Origin: an uncultured Thermanaerothrix sp.
GTDB taxonomy: Bacteria > Chloroflexota > Anaerolineae > Anaerolineales > Anaerolineaceae
DNA: 64,000 nucleotides
Direction: 5' to 3'
Assembly: GCF_938028735.1 (NCBI RefSeq)
Contig: NZ_CALIMF010000002.1
Coordinates: forward strand, 124,001 to 188,000
Shown here: positions 52,505 to 61,674 of the stretch, piece after piece
Position numbering within the stretch: the stretch's first letter is position 1
Layout: every line of letters begins with the position of its first letter
Program-made: the position numbers and the translations under genes
The notes under the pieces: model-generated
Databases searched by the model: none
Seen by the model: the letters and a program-made list of their open reading frames with translations, nothing else
Told to the model about the DNA's origin: nothing

Positions 52505-52544
52505 AGTCCCACCCTTACACTTCTGAAAGTGCAAGGGTGGGACT
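52505..52544 (-). terminator. 18-bp stem-loop after GH57 gene
   Basis: AGTCCCACCCTT-A-CACTT pairs with AAGTG-C-AAGGGTGGGACT (52505-52522 and 52527-52544) with one mismatch and a 4-base loop. It is 26 bases after the GH57 stop and before the next minus-strand gene; no long T-run follows, but the stem is the longest in the window. Confidence 0.65.
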
Positions 52545-52570
52545 GTGGTTAGCCAAGAGCCTAATCTTTG

Positions 52571-55500
52571 CTAGGGAACGCGCAAGAGTTCCAACTGCGC
52601 AAAATCGTCTGGAGTCAATTGACCAATGGGCTGGGTTGAAGAGGGATAGGTACTCAGCATTTCTTCCTGCGTAGGGGTACGATCGGCTGGCCAAATCATG
52701 TCAATAATGCGCGTGTGATTCGTATCGGCAGGCCCACCCCCAAAACGCCATTGAGCGGCCTGGGGCTCAACATCACGCACCCGCCAAACCCCCGTTGCCG
52801 GGAAACCTTCTTGTCCCAGGACGACCGCCACATACCCCCAGGTGCGGGGATCTCCCTCGCCAAAGATCTGACGTGGAACACGCAACGTAACCGTGCGCGC
52901 TGCTGGATCTACTAAAATTTTGAAATCGACGCCAGTGACCTGCTTGGGGGTTAAAGTAGTTGGATCAGGCGCTAAGATTTGTGGGGTCCACCCCTCCGCC
53001 CAAATGGCAATCTCCCAGCCGTTACCGCTCTGGAGGGCAGCATTGCGGCCAGGCAGGAGTAAACGTGCCCCTGTCCCTGCGCCAGGGTCCTTATCCACAT
53101 AAACATCCAGCGTTTGAATCGCCAGATTATTTGGCGAGCCCCAGGGATTCGGGATTGGGCCGTAGAATGTAAAGCGGAAAATCAGGTTATTCTCATCGTA
53201 CGAGACGCGGAAGGCTTTCAGATCAAAGGCCTTTTCCTGGAAGACGCTGTCAGTCGGATAGGTGTAGCTGCCCGGCCCGTGATCATCACCCTCAGGATCT
53301 TCAACTTCAAGGATCACCGTCGAAAGGCCCAAATCTGGCAATACGACCTGCGCTGGCCCACCCTCTGGCAAAATCTGCCCATCAGGCTGAGCAACAACAA
53401 CCAACCGCAGGTCATCCCCGGCTTCCACAGTCCCCAATGCCGTCAACGGAATGGCTATCTCAACCGTCGCCCCCTGAGCCGCCGCCTGTCCGCCTCGTCC
53501 AGCAAGTTGCCAACCTTTAGCAGAAGCCGTGTAAAAGACAACCTCCGACCCACCTTCCCATACGAAGGCATGCGTCGCTGCAATGCGCAGCAGGACGGGT
53601 GCTTCACCCTCTGAAGCCTGAGTGAAGGGGTAAGGATTCGCTACGCGCGGAACTGTGAGGTAAATTCCCAGGCGTGGTGGCAAGGCGCTACCGGTGGCTG
53701 CATCGGCTTTGAGATACAGATTCTTGCCATCCATCACGACTTCAAAACCACTCAAAGGTCCCCCACTCTCAACCGCGTAGTAAGCCGCATTGGCCCATTC
53801 ATCCGCACCCGCTACCCCATCAATCACCGGCGTGGCTAGGCCTGCTAAGGAACGCGTTGCCGCTACCGGCTTCGCTTGAATGATCGGCACGCTGACAAAG
53901 GCCGGCACAGGCTCTCCCAAGGACTCAAAAACCCCGCGCAAGAGGGCGCGGAACCCTTCATCAAAGTATTCATCCTGACCCGAATCCTGATCACTGCCGT
54001 ACCACCAGAACCAGTCCGATCCCTCGGCTAAGTACATGTAATCCTGGGCTTTGGCAATTGCCTCTGCAGAGGCCTTACGGGTGCGTGTCATATCGTACTT
54101 GGCCAGTAGTTCACGTGTCTGGCGCAGGTACTCCCAGGCCTGGGTTTCTTCGGGCTCACCAATCCATGTATCGTAGTTCGGACTGAACCAAGCCCCTGGG
54201 AAAAGTTTCTCTAGCGTTCGTTGCTCGGGGAAGCGTTTGAGGTACTCGCTGGGGGTAATGGTCTTAATCGTTTGGCTCTCAGAGAGTAAACGGTAAAACG
54301 TATTTAGGAATTCTTTCCCATCATTCTTGTAGTACTCCCAGGCGTTTTCCCCATCCAGAATGATGCTCACAATGTGGGGGCCTTTTGCGCCTTCCGCTTT
54401 CAAACGCTGGCGAATATTCTCCAAGCGCTGCATCAGATCTTTGGCAGCCGCCTCTCCTGGCATCCCGGAATAGGTAAAACCAATCTTATCCGAAAGGGTC
54501 CAATCGCGGAAGAAGACCGCCACCCGGTGACCATCTTTGTCCTGAACGTAATAGGGCCGATACAGCAGATCAGCTTCCTGAACTGTCTCTTGGGAGTCAC
54601 GGGTAAAAGAGCCTATTCCCAACGATTGGGCGAGAACAGGCTCACCAGTGGCCATCCACTGATACCCAGCTTTTGCGACCAACGGCACGATCTCTTGGGC
54701 AACTGCGCCTTCACCCGGCCAGAGCCCCCTGGGGGCAACCCCAAAATGCTCCTGGTAAATCTGAACACTGCGTTGTAGATGCGCAATGGCATCATTGGGG
54801 TAGGAAAAACGGGTCGGCAGCTCGGCCCCCGGGTTGCCCACAGCAGCCAGGTTGGTATCGTATATCAAAGGCAAAATCGGATGGGCATAGGGAGTAGTAA
54901 TGACTTCAATCTGACCTTTCTCTTGAAGTTCTTTATGGATCGGCACCACTTGCGCCATGATGCGACGAATCTCGCCAAAAAGGACAACCTTATCGGCTTC
55001 CGCAAAGCCATGATCTTTTGCCACCAAGGACTTCAATGGTTCTTTGGCCAGTTCGTCCGGGTCAATCCAGGCCAGGTTGAACCAGATCTGTAAATCGCGA
55101 AAGTCCTGCTCAGTGAAGGTTTCAAGCGCACGGGCAATGGCTTTATCATCGGTGCCACCACGCTTATCTAGCAAGGCCTTGTAACCCGGATAACGGCTGA
55201 TAATGTTATCCCAGTTGACATCAAAGAATCGTCGCAGGATGAACTCTTTTTCGTCCGGCGTAAGATCGCTGGCGGCTTTTTCGGCCAAGACCCAATATTT
55301 GTCCTTGGCGCCGTTTTGGACGAAATCATCCAACTGGCGCAACAACACAGGCGTTAGGTTAAAGGTCACATGGACCTGAGGATATTGAGCAACCGTCGCG
55401 GCCATATCGTAGTAGTCTTTGGTCGCGTGGACTCGCACCCAAGGCCGCGTATAGATCCCTTCGGCATCTTTGTAATAGAGCGGCTGGTGCTGATGCCAGA

Positions 55501-55675
55501 TCAGATTTAGGTATAGAACCTCTTCCTCTACCGGCGGTTGGGTCTCAGTGACGGTTGGAGCAGCCGTTGGTGCAGACACAGTCGGTGTAGGTGTAACAGT
55601 TGCGCAAGCCGTGAGTACCAGGGTTAAAATCAGCAAGGTGTTGAACAACAAGAGAGACCGAGAGATGCGACGCAT
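52571..55675 (-). CDS. Secreted GH57 amylase/amylopullulanase lipoprotein
   Basis: 1034-residue extracellular glycoside hydrolase. The signal peptide ends LTAC (C24). A Thr/Pro linker (25-52) leads to the GH57 domain (about 53-520): NLIWHQHQPLYY, catalytic glutamate in GLWPGEGAV (about 317), and catalytic aspartate in IILDGENAWEYY (about 435). Beta-rich regions follow, including a glucodextranase-like C-terminal module (about 790-1000: DPEGDDHGPGSYTYP, NLAIQTLDVYVDKD). It degrades alpha-glucan to maltodextrin for the MalEFG importer encoded just upstream; the gene starts 4 bases after the malG stop. Confidence 0.9.
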   Translation of the reverse strand: MRRISRSLLLFNTLLILTLVLTACATVTPTPTVSAPTAAPTVTETQPPVEEEVLYLNLIWHQHQPLYYKDAEGIYTRPWVRVHATKDYYDMAATVAQYPQVHVTFNLTPVLLRQLDDFVQNGAKDKYWVLAEKAASDLTPDEKEFILRRFFDVNWDNIISRYPGYKALLDKRGGTDDKAIARALETFTEQDFRDLQIWFNLAWIDPDELAKEPLKSLVAKDHGFAEADKVVLFGEIRRIMAQVVPIHKELQEKGQIEVITTPYAHPILPLIYDTNLAAVGNPGAELPTRFSYPNDAIAHLQRSVQIYQEHFGVAPRGLWPGEGAVAQEIVPLVAKAGYQWMATGEPVLAQSLGIGSFTRDSQETVQEADLLYRPYYVQDKDGHRVAVFFRDWTLSDKIGFTYSGMPGEAAAKDLMQRLENIRQRLKAEGAKGPHIVSIILDGENAWEYYKNDGKEFLNTFYRLLSESQTIKTITPSEYLKRFPEQRTLEKLFPGAWFSPNYDTWIGEPEETQAWEYLRQTRELLAKYDMTRTRKASAEAIAKAQDYMYLAEGSDWFWWYGSDQDSGQDEYFDEGFRALLRGVFESLGEPVPAFVSVPIIQAKPVAATRSLAGLATPVIDGVAGADEWANAAYYAVESGGPLSGFEVVMDGKNLYLKADAATGSALPPRLGIYLTVPRVANPYPFTQASEGEAPVLLRIAATHAFVWEGGSEVVFYTASAKGWQLAGRGGQAAAQGATVEIAIPLTALGTVEAGDDLRLVVVAQPDGQILPEGGPAQVVLPDLGLSTVILEVEDPEGDDHGPGSYTYPTDSVFQEKAFDLKAFRVSYDENNLIFRFTFYGPIPNPWGSPNNLAIQTLDVYVDKDPGAGTGARLLLPGRNAALQSGNGWEIAIWAEGWTPQILAPDPTTLTPKQVTGVDFKILVDPAARTVTLRVPRQIFGEGDPRTWGYVAVVLGQEGFPATGVWRVRDVEPQAAQWRFGGGPADTNHTRIIDMIWPADRTPTQEEMLSTYPSSTQPIGQLTPDDFAQLELLRVP

Positions 55676-55679
55676 AGGC

Positions 55680-56588
55680 CTATCCTTTTACACTCCCAAG
55701 GGTGAGACCAGAGATTAACCATTTGGACGAATACAGGAACAGCGCCATAACGGGAATGGCAATCAACACAGAGGCTGCCGCAAACTTCCCCCAGGCAACC
55801 GTAAACTGCTGAGCATAGGTAAAAATACCCAACGGCCAGGTGTACATTTCGTTCTTCTGTAGAACGACCCGCGCTACCAGGTATTCACTCCATCCCCCCA
55901 TGAAACTGAACAGGAACGCAATCGCCAGGGCCGGGCTAGAAAGAGGCAAGATGATTTGGATAAAGGTGCGCAATCGCGAAGCCCCATCAATCAGCGCCGC
56001 CTCCTCTAGGTCTACCGGGATAGTATCGTAGTAACCCTTAAGGGTCCAGATGGTCAACGGCACCGAACTGACCGAATAGGCAATAATCAACCCCAATGAG
56101 GTGTTGATCATCTGAAGTTTTGCCAGCATGATAAACAGCGGCAAAAGCAGCATCCCGGCCGGGATCATCTGTGTGGTAAACAGAAAGATCAACCCTGCAT
56201 TGCGCCCTGGGAAACGGAATCGGGAAAAAGCATAGGCGCTGGTAGCCGCTAGAGTGACACTGGCAATTGAAGTGACCATTACGATAGACAGGGAGTTCCA
56301 GAGCCAGAGGAAAAAGTCTGATTTCCGATTTTTCTCCGGGGCCCCAAAGAGCACTTCTTTATAGTTATCCAGAGTGGCATTCTCAGGTATAATGCGCAGG
56401 CTGGTTGTCAGCAACGTATCGTTGGGACGCAGAGAAATGGTCACCACCCGCAAAACCGGGTACACAGCGATGATACAGGCAACAATCAGTCCCAGATGGA
56501 TTAATAGACGCTTGAAGGGACTATCGCCACGAGCGCGAAAGAAAAACCAGCGGTAAAATCGCTTCAGAGCCGTCAATATGCTGTTCAT
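55680..56588 (-). CDS. malG: Maltose/maltodextrin ABC permease, MalG-like
   Basis: 302 residues, six membrane segments. The EAA loop that docks the ATPase is VDLEEAALIDGASRLRTFIQIILPLSSPALA (about 185-215). The C-terminus LTLGSVKG resembles MalG. The in-frame ATG 56594 is too close to GGAGAG; ATG 56588 with 8-base spacing is preferred. Member of malE-malF-malG-GH57 operon. Confidence 0.9.
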   Translation of the reverse strand: MNSILTALKRFYRWFFFRARGDSPFKRLLIHLGLIVACIIAVYPVLRVVTISLRPNDTLLTTSLRIIPENATLDNYKEVLFGAPEKNRKSDFFLWLWNSLSIVMVTSIASVTLAATSAYAFSRFRFPGRNAGLIFLFTTQMIPAGMLLLPLFIMLAKLQMINTSLGLIIAYSVSSVPLTIWTLKGYYDTIPVDLEEAALIDGASRLRTFIQIILPLSSPALAIAFLFSFMGGWSEYLVARVVLQKNEMYTWPLGIFTYAQQFTVAWGKFAAASVLIAIPVMALFLYSSKWLISGLTLGSVKG

Positions 56589-56602
56589 GGTCATCTCTCC
56601 TT

Positions 56603-58105
56603 TTACTCAGTTGCTGACTTCAGCCCACCACTAACCCGCAAGAACACCAAAGTGAAAATGAACAAGATCAGGAATATGACCAGAGCAAACATGGCCGTAA
56701 AGCCGTACCGGTAGAACTGGAACGCCGCTTTGTACATCGAAGAAACCAGAATATCGGTTTTCTCCTGTGGTCCCCCCTGGGTCACCAGGTAAATTACATC
56801 GAACTTGTTGAACGTCCACACCACCCCCAGGATGATCGCAGGCGTGAGTACCGGACGGAGGAGAGGGACTGTAATATTCCAAAACGATTGCCAGGCGCTC
56901 GCCCCATCAATCTCGGCAGCCTCGTAATATTCATGGGAGATGCTCTGCAAACCGCCAAGAATGATCACCATCATAAAAGGAATGCCCAGCCAGATATTGA
57001 CGATGAGCACAGAAACAAACGCCCAGAAGGGGTCTTGTTTCCAGGACACCGGCCCAATGTTCTGGGCTAGCCAGTTAAACGCATCCCCAATGACCAACCA
57101 CGAACCAGTATGACTGGCTACATCTGCAAACCACCCTTGTAGATTACGCAAGATGATATTGAAGAAGCCGTACCGGGAGTCGAACTCATTGCGAAAAGCC
57201 ATTGCAGCAATCGTGGTGGGAATAGCCCATGGGAAAACCAGGAGAGTACGGTAAAGCCCCCGTAACCTCATTGGACGGTTGAGCATTAGTGCCAGAACCA
57301 TCCCCCCGGTAACATGAAAGGTAACATTGATCACTGTCCAGAGCACGGTACGGCCTAACACCTCAAAGAACTTGGCCTCTTTGGCGACATTACCGGTGAA
57401 CAAAGTAACCAAGTTTTGCCAGCCATAGATCAAGCCATAAGAGGCATTTTTAGTCGCCTGGGTGCCTAGCGATGCATTCGAGAAAGCTAGTTTGACTTCA
57501 AAAGCAAACGGGTAGAGGATGAGGAAGAAAATCCCAATGAAAGCCGGGGTAACCAGCAGGTAAGCCAGACCCAGTTTGGTAGAGCGTGGGCGGGTTAACA
57601 CTTGAACCACTGCCAGAAGCGTCCCCACAATGAGCACCATCAGAAGCCCGCTCCAGAGCCCTGCCGAGGACTTTGGGACAATAGAGGCGTTGATGAGAGC
57701 ACGTTGTAAAGTGGCCGGTAAATTGAGCGGGAAACGAATGGCCGCGGCCAGTGGACCATCCCCTAGGCGGATCAAATCAGTGAGATCAAAGAAAGCGATC
57801 ACGCTCAGGAGCAGAATTAGCCCAAAAAGCCCTTGCACCCCCCGGACAATCATTCCAGTGGTTAAATCACGGGGGCCACGAAAGAAGATCTGGTAAACAA
57901 ACACCTCAATTGCCGCCAGCCCAACTAGCAAAGCAATGAGGAAGCCACCGACTTCTGTGATGCGCGCCACAATAATCTTCTGAGTTAGTGTGATTCCTGC
58001 GGAGTAAGGAGCGATTAGACGTATGAGCCCCCAGATAACTGCCGTCCCAGCGGCGAGCCAGAGAAATGTTGGTAGAAAGCGGCGCAATCCGTTTTTCTCC
58101 TCCAT
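56603..58105 (-). CDS. malF: Maltose/maltodextrin ABC permease, MalF-like, with extended N-terminus
   Basis: 500 residues: larger than the minimal sugar permease because about 180 extra N-terminal residues carry three to four additional membrane segments, as in MalF. The conserved EAA loop is YEAAEIDGASAWQSFWNITVPLLRP (about 410-435). ATG 58105 is chosen: the frame runs on to 58141 but through the terminator stem, and AGGTG precedes ATG 58105. Downstream of malE and separated from it by an intrinsic terminator. Confidence 0.9.
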   Translation of the reverse strand: MEEKNGLRRFLPTFLWLAAGTAVIWGLIRLIAPYSAGITLTQKIIVARITEVGGFLIALLVGLAAIEVFVYQIFFRGPRDLTTGMIVRGVQGLFGLILLLSVIAFFDLTDLIRLGDGPLAAAIRFPLNLPATLQRALINASIVPKSSAGLWSGLLMVLIVGTLLAVVQVLTRPRSTKLGLAYLLVTPAFIGIFFLILYPFAFEVKLAFSNASLGTQATKNASYGLIYGWQNLVTLFTGNVAKEAKFFEVLGRTVLWTVINVTFHVTGGMVLALMLNRPMRLRGLYRTLLVFPWAIPTTIAAMAFRNEFDSRYGFFNIILRNLQGWFADVASHTGSWLVIGDAFNWLAQNIGPVSWKQDPFWAFVSVLIVNIWLGIPFMMVIILGGLQSISHEYYEAAEIDGASAWQSFWNITVPLLRPVLTPAIILGVVWTFNKFDVIYLVTQGGPQEKTDILVSSMYKAAFQFYRYGFTAMFALVIFLILFIFTLVFLRVSGGLKSATE

Positions 58106-58126
58106 GGCACCTGTCCCCTTCTGGAT

Positions 58127-58160
58127 AAAAAAGGGGAGCATGAGGGTTCATGCTCCCCTT
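58127..58160 (-). terminator. Intercistronic terminator between malE and malF
   Basis: AAGGGGAGCATGA (58131-58143) pairs perfectly with TCATGCTCCCCTT (58148-58160); the minus strand then has a run of six T (complement of 58127-58132). It lies 14 bases after the malE stop and before malF ATG 58105. A partial terminator here would make malE mRNA more abundant than malFG, as binding proteins need. Confidence 0.88.
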
Positions 58161-58174
58161 AACCGTCACGTTAG

Positions 58175-59467
58175 TTATTGTAGGGTAGCGACACACTCAT
58201 CGGCCGACTTCTGGGCCGCGGCGGCTGCATCCTCCGGTGTAGTGGTACCCGCCATCACGCCTTCCAGCGCCGGGCGCCACGCATCCCAGGCACAGCGCAT
58301 CTCGGGTGCTGCCGGCATGCCACGACCGTTGGAAAGTGCTGCCATTGAGCCAGCCAGAATGGGATCGCTGGTGATCAACGGATCCTTTGCCACCTCTTTG
58401 TTTGAAGGCAGACGCTTGAACTCCTCAAGCCAGCGCTTCTGCACATCCGCCGAGGTCATGAAAGTGATGAACTTTACCACCGCGTCCTTCTTGACCGGAT
58501 TATCCAGAACACCTTTGTAGACCATGAAGTACTTGCCGCTGGTCATCTCGGTGTAAGGCTTACCATTGATGGGTGGCACCGGCGCCACACCCAATTTGTC
58601 ACCCAGCGCCTTGACGTAATCGCCCAGCGACCAATCGCCGTTGATGATCATAGCCGCTTTGCCCTCTTTGAAGAGCGTGTCGGCGCAGTTGTAATCGCAC
58701 TCCTGAGGAACAACCCCCTGGTCCTTGAGGCTCTTGACAAACTTCAGGTAATTAATGAACGCCTCGTTGTTGAACTGGGGCTTGTCGTTCTCATCCAGAG
58801 GCCAGCCGCCAAACGCACCGTAGAAGCCAGCCCCCCAGAAAGGCTCATTGAGGTTATAGGCAAAGCCCTGAATGTCGCCCTTGGTCAGTTCTTTGGCCTT
58901 CGCAATCAGGTCTTCAAACGTAGCTGGTGGTTCAGCGATGAGATCTTTGTTGTAGAGCAGCATCAGATGGTTACCGTAGTTATCCGGCACACCCCACAAG
59001 GTACCCCCGACCATGGCCGGCTCCAGCGCACCCGGGAAGAACTGATCCAAGAACGCCTGATCAAAGAGCTGATCCACGGGGGCTACAATATCCAGCTTGC
59101 TGAAGGGGCCTGCAAAATCGTTGGGAACGCGCACAACTTCGGGGGCTGCATTGGCCAGTGCCGCGGTTTGGAACTGATCACGCAGCGCCTCATTCTCATA
59201 GTGGGTGCGTTCGACCTTGATATTGGGGCTAGCAGCCATGAACTCGGCTATCAGCTTATCAATGAACACATCCACTTCATCGCCTTCTTGCTCCCAGAAG
59301 GAGAGGGTAACCTCTTCAGCCGCGACTGGCTGAGTGGGTTGTTCCTGGGCTGGTTGAGTGGGAGCTGTAGTAGGAGCTGCAGTGGGCGTTGCAGCCGGCT
59401 GGCAGGCGGCGAGCACGAAGGCCACCACAAGCAGCAGACTCATTAAGGGCAGTAACTTCGCTTTCAT
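58175..59467 (-). CDS. malE: Maltose/maltodextrin-binding lipoprotein
   Basis: 430-residue solute-binding lipoprotein. The lipobox is VLAAC (C22); a Thr/Pro/Gln linker (24-50) follows, then the ligand-binding fold: VTLSFWEQEGDEVDVFIDKL (54 on), WGVPDNYGNHLMLLYNKDL (about 165-183), AMIINGDWSLGDYV (about 270-283). The type is MalE/extracellular family 1. GGAGGAAAG precedes the ATG. First gene of the mal operon; no LacI regulator or MalK ATPase in the window. Confidence 0.9.
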   Translation of the reverse strand: MKAKLLPLMSLLLVVAFVLAACQPAATPTAAPTTAPTQPAQEQPTQPVAAEEVTLSFWEQEGDEVDVFIDKLIAEFMAASPNIKVERTHYENEALRDQFQTAALANAAPEVVRVPNDFAGPFSKLDIVAPVDQLFDQAFLDQFFPGALEPAMVGGTLWGVPDNYGNHLMLLYNKDLIAEPPATFEDLIAKAKELTKGDIQGFAYNLNEPFWGAGFYGAFGGWPLDENDKPQFNNEAFINYLKFVKSLKDQGVVPQECDYNCADTLFKEGKAAMIINGDWSLGDYVKALGDKLGVAPVPPINGKPYTEMTSGKYFMVYKGVLDNPVKKDAVVKFITFMTSADVQKRWLEEFKRLPSNKEVAKDPLITSDPILAGSMAALSNGRGMPAAPEMRCAWDAWRPALEGVMAGTTTPEDAAAAAQKSADECVATLQ

Positions 59468-59618
59468 TCTTTCCTCCTTAGGGGTGTTTTGGAAAAACTT
59501 TTGGATGCCTGTTCGCGAGGAACTTTTGGCACAGTAGGAGAGGAATTCGGCCTTCTATCATATTCTGTAGTCGCACCACCTCCTTCCTGACTTGCGGCGA
59601 ACATGGGCACAAGCCCAA

Positions 59619-59648
59619 TATATACCACAGATCCAGAAATGCTGACAA
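59619..59648 (-). promoter_or_regulatory. Candidate malE promoter
   Basis: On the minus strand: TTGTCA (59643-59648), 18-base spacer, TATATA (59619-59624). Moderate agreement with consensus. Confidence 0.5.
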
Positions 59649-59674
59649 GTTTTTCGTTAATCCCCCCCAAAATC

Positions 59675-59690
59675 TGGTTGTGGACAACCA
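59675..59690. promoter_or_regulatory. 16-bp inverted repeat upstream of mal promoter
   Basis: TGGTTGT-GG-ACAACCA: perfect 7-base arms, 2-base spacer, centred about 70 bases upstream of the predicted mal transcription start. A possible binding site for a sugar-responsive regulator. Confidence 0.45.
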
Positions 59691-59786
59691 ACCTGCATTA
59701 TTCATAAGAACAATTTTATTATAGCATAGTGAGGGACCAATCTTGGGAAAACGTCTAGTCTTCTGGCCTTTCGCTTTTCTCAGTTT

Positions 59787-59795
59787 TGTTATAAT
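59787..59795 (+). promoter_or_regulatory. Extended -10 promoter of lipoate ligase gene, near-leaderless layout
   Basis: TGTTATAAT, perfect extended -10, with 10 bases before ATG 59806. The transcript would start about 4 bases before the ATG. No Shine-Dalgarno is visible. Confidence 0.55.
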
Positions 59796-59805
59796 TCGCA
59801 TCACG

Positions 59806-60618
59806 ATGCAGGATACCTGGCGATTAATCCGCTCCTCGCCCGCCACTGGCGCCTGGAATATGGCCCTAGACGAAGCCATCCTTGAAGCCGTTGTCCAATG
59901 GCAATCTCCCCCTACCTTGCGGCTTTATGCCTGGCAGCCCCCATGCTTGTCATTAGGCTATGCGCAAAGTCTCAACGATGTGGATTGGGAAGCCCTGAAC
60001 TCACGGGGTTGGCAGGTGGTACGCCGTCCAACAGGGGGAAAGGCCATCCTCCACACCGATGAACTTACCTACGCCGTAATCGCCCCGCAGGATCACCCCC
60101 TCGTGAGCGGTAGTGTGCTCGAATCCTATCGTCGCATTGCAGCAGCGCTAGTCAAGGCCTTGCACAGCCTAGGCCTGCCGGCTCGAGCCGATCGTGAATA
60201 TGGGCAGGTCAACGCCAATGGTGCCGTGTGCTTTGAAGTGCCCTCAAATTACGAGATTACGGTAGATGGCAAGAAGATCATCGGCAGTGCGCAGGCGCGC
60301 CGACTTCAAGGGGTACTTCAGCATGGCTCGTTTCCTCTGCACGGAGATTTAACACGCATCCTAGACGTCTTGCGCTACGACAATGCTCGCCAACGCGAAG
60401 ACGACGCCCAGCGCCTCTTGTCACATGCCACAACTGCCGAAGCTGTGTTGGGCCACCCTATTTCCTGGGAAACAGCCGCTGAGGCCTTTGTGCGTGCCTT
60501 TGCCGAAACCTTTAACATTCGCTTTCAGGAAACCGCTCCTTCACCGCTGGAGATGCGTCGCGCTGAGGAACTCATGCGCGAGAAATACGCCAACCCCTCA
60601 TGGACACAACTCCGTTGA
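59806..60618 (+). CDS. Lipoate-protein ligase A family protein
   Basis: 270 residues. The BPL/LplA catalytic fold: RRPTGGKAILHTDELTYAV (about 72-90, the RRxTGGxAxxH motif) and the lipoyl-AMP lysine in GKKIIGSAQARR (about 154-165). It may attach lipoate or octanoate to GcvH or 2-oxoacid dehydrogenases. ATG 59806 is chosen because it sits just after the extended -10; the frame runs further upstream without support. It overlaps the next gene by 19 bases. Confidence 0.85.
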   Translation: MQDTWRLIRSSPATGAWNMALDEAILEAVVQWQSPPTLRLYAWQPPCLSLGYAQSLNDVDWEALNSRGWQVVRRPTGGKAILHTDELTYAVIAPQDHPLVSGSVLESYRRIAAALVKALHSLGLPARADREYGQVNANGAVCFEVPSNYEITVDGKKIIGSAQARRLQGVLQHGSFPLHGDLTRILDVLRYDNARQREDDAQRLLSHATTAEAVLGHPISWETAAEAFVRAFAETFNIRFQETAPSPLEMRRAEELMREKYANPSWTQLR

Positions 60619-61634
60619 TCCATATTCGTACACGACTGCTTGCTATTCTATGCATCCTGCTTGTGGTAGGATTGGCAACCTGTTCGTCCCCCAACACTCC
60701 CACCCCGGAATCTCAAACCCCTCCTCCTACCATCACCCCAACGCCGCCACCCCTGGGGCATCCCGCTCACCCCTTGGTCATAGGTTTTGTGCCCGATGAC
60801 CCCACCGCCCGCCAGGCCGAGGCTCAAGCCTTGGCAAGTGCACTAAGCGAACGTACCATGCTCAGTGTTCAAACACGCCTGTTTGAATCCTACCGCTCTC
60901 TCCTGGAAGGGCTTGAAAAAGGCTCTGTGCATGCCGCCTTTTTACCTCCACTCACCTATATCGAGGCGCATGAAAAAGGCCTGGCACAAGTCGAATTATT
61001 GGCCAATCATTTTGGCGTTTATTTCTACGGGAGCATGTTCCTAGCCAACGCCGAAAGCAACTTTACCCGTTATTTTGACCCTGCCACCAACCGCAGCACA
61101 GCCCCTGCAGAAACCGCACTTCAACAACTGGCCGATTTACGCCCTTGTTGGGTAGAACCTACATCCATCGCGGGGTATCTGCTTCCGGCAGCATTGCTAA
61201 AGCATCACCATATAGAGACCCTGCCCGGCGTCATTGCTCAGACCCCCAGTGCGGTAGTACGCGCCCTTTATATAAAGGGAATATGCGACTTCGGGGCTAC
61301 TTTTGCCATCTCCGGTGATCCACGCACGGCCTCTAACGTGCTAGGTGATCTTCCCGATGCCGAACAACGGGTTATCATCCTCTGGCAAACAGAGCCAATC
61401 ATCCCTAACCTAAACGTTTCCTTTCACCCACAAGTATCCACTGTGTTACGCAATGCCGTCGCTCAAAGCCTGAGCGAGATCGCCGGCGAGACCGAGCTCA
61501 ATACTGTGCTTACTTCGCTCAATAATGGCTATGCCATCCAAGCCTTCAAGCGCGTAGACGATTCGGTTTATGATCCTCTGCGCGAGACTCTCTCTGTGCT
61601 ATCCCTGGATCTGATGGACCTGCTGGGTCGCTGA
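60600..61634 (+). CDS. PhnD-like phosphonate/phosphate-type ABC substrate-binding lipoprotein
   Basis: 344 residues. The signal peptide ends LATC (C28), then a Pro/Thr linker, then the PhnD-type binding fold: LVIGFVPDDP (about 58-67), VHAAFLPPLTYIEAHEKGLA (about 113-132), CWVEPTSIAGYLLPAALLK (about 179-197), and a later KGICDFGATF motif. PhnD-like proteins bind phosphonates, phosphite or other oxyanions. The permease and ATPase are not adjacent, so it may serve a transporter elsewhere or a sensor. It overlaps the lipoate ligase by 19 bases. Confidence 0.82.
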   Translation: MDTTPLIHIRTRLLAILCILLVVGLATCSSPNTPTPESQTPPPTITPTPPPLGHPAHPLVIGFVPDDPTARQAEAQALASALSERTMLSVQTRLFESYRSLLEGLEKGSVHAAFLPPLTYIEAHEKGLAQVELLANHFGVYFYGSMFLANAESNFTRYFDPATNRSTAPAETALQQLADLRPCWVEPTSIAGYLLPAALLKHHHIETLPGVIAQTPSAVVRALYIKGICDFGATFAISGDPRTASNVLGDLPDAEQRVIILWQTEPIIPNLNVSFHPQVSTVLRNAVAQSLSEIAGETELNTVLTSLNNGYAIQAFKRVDDSVYDPLRETLSVLSLDLMDLLGR

Positions 61635-61658
61635 GCACGCCTCTCGGCTTGCTCAACA

Positions 61659-61667
61659 TGGTAGAAT
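61659..61667 (+). promoter_or_regulatory. Extended -10 of SanA/YdcF-like gene, near-leaderless layout
   Basis: TGGTAGAAT, an extended -10 with one mismatch, ends 7 bases before ATG 61675, so the mRNA would start at the ATG. There is no Shine-Dalgarno. Confidence 0.5.
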
Positions 61668-61674
61668 TTGCCCC

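Larger units (their letters stand above)
59468..59805. other. 338-bp AT-rich divergent intergenic region
   Basis: No gene supported. It holds the malE promoter (59619-59648), an inverted repeat (59675-59690) and the lipoate-ligase -10 (59787-59795). The malE leader is about 145 bases. Confidence 0.65.

Noticed and set aside
59678..59686. DnaA-box-like TTGTGGACA/complement within the inverted repeat upstream of malE
   Set aside because: A single 8/9 match, no cluster, no AT-rich unwinding element pattern beyond ordinary intergenic DNA, and no dnaA/dnaN/gyr genes nearby; the inverted repeat explains the bases better.
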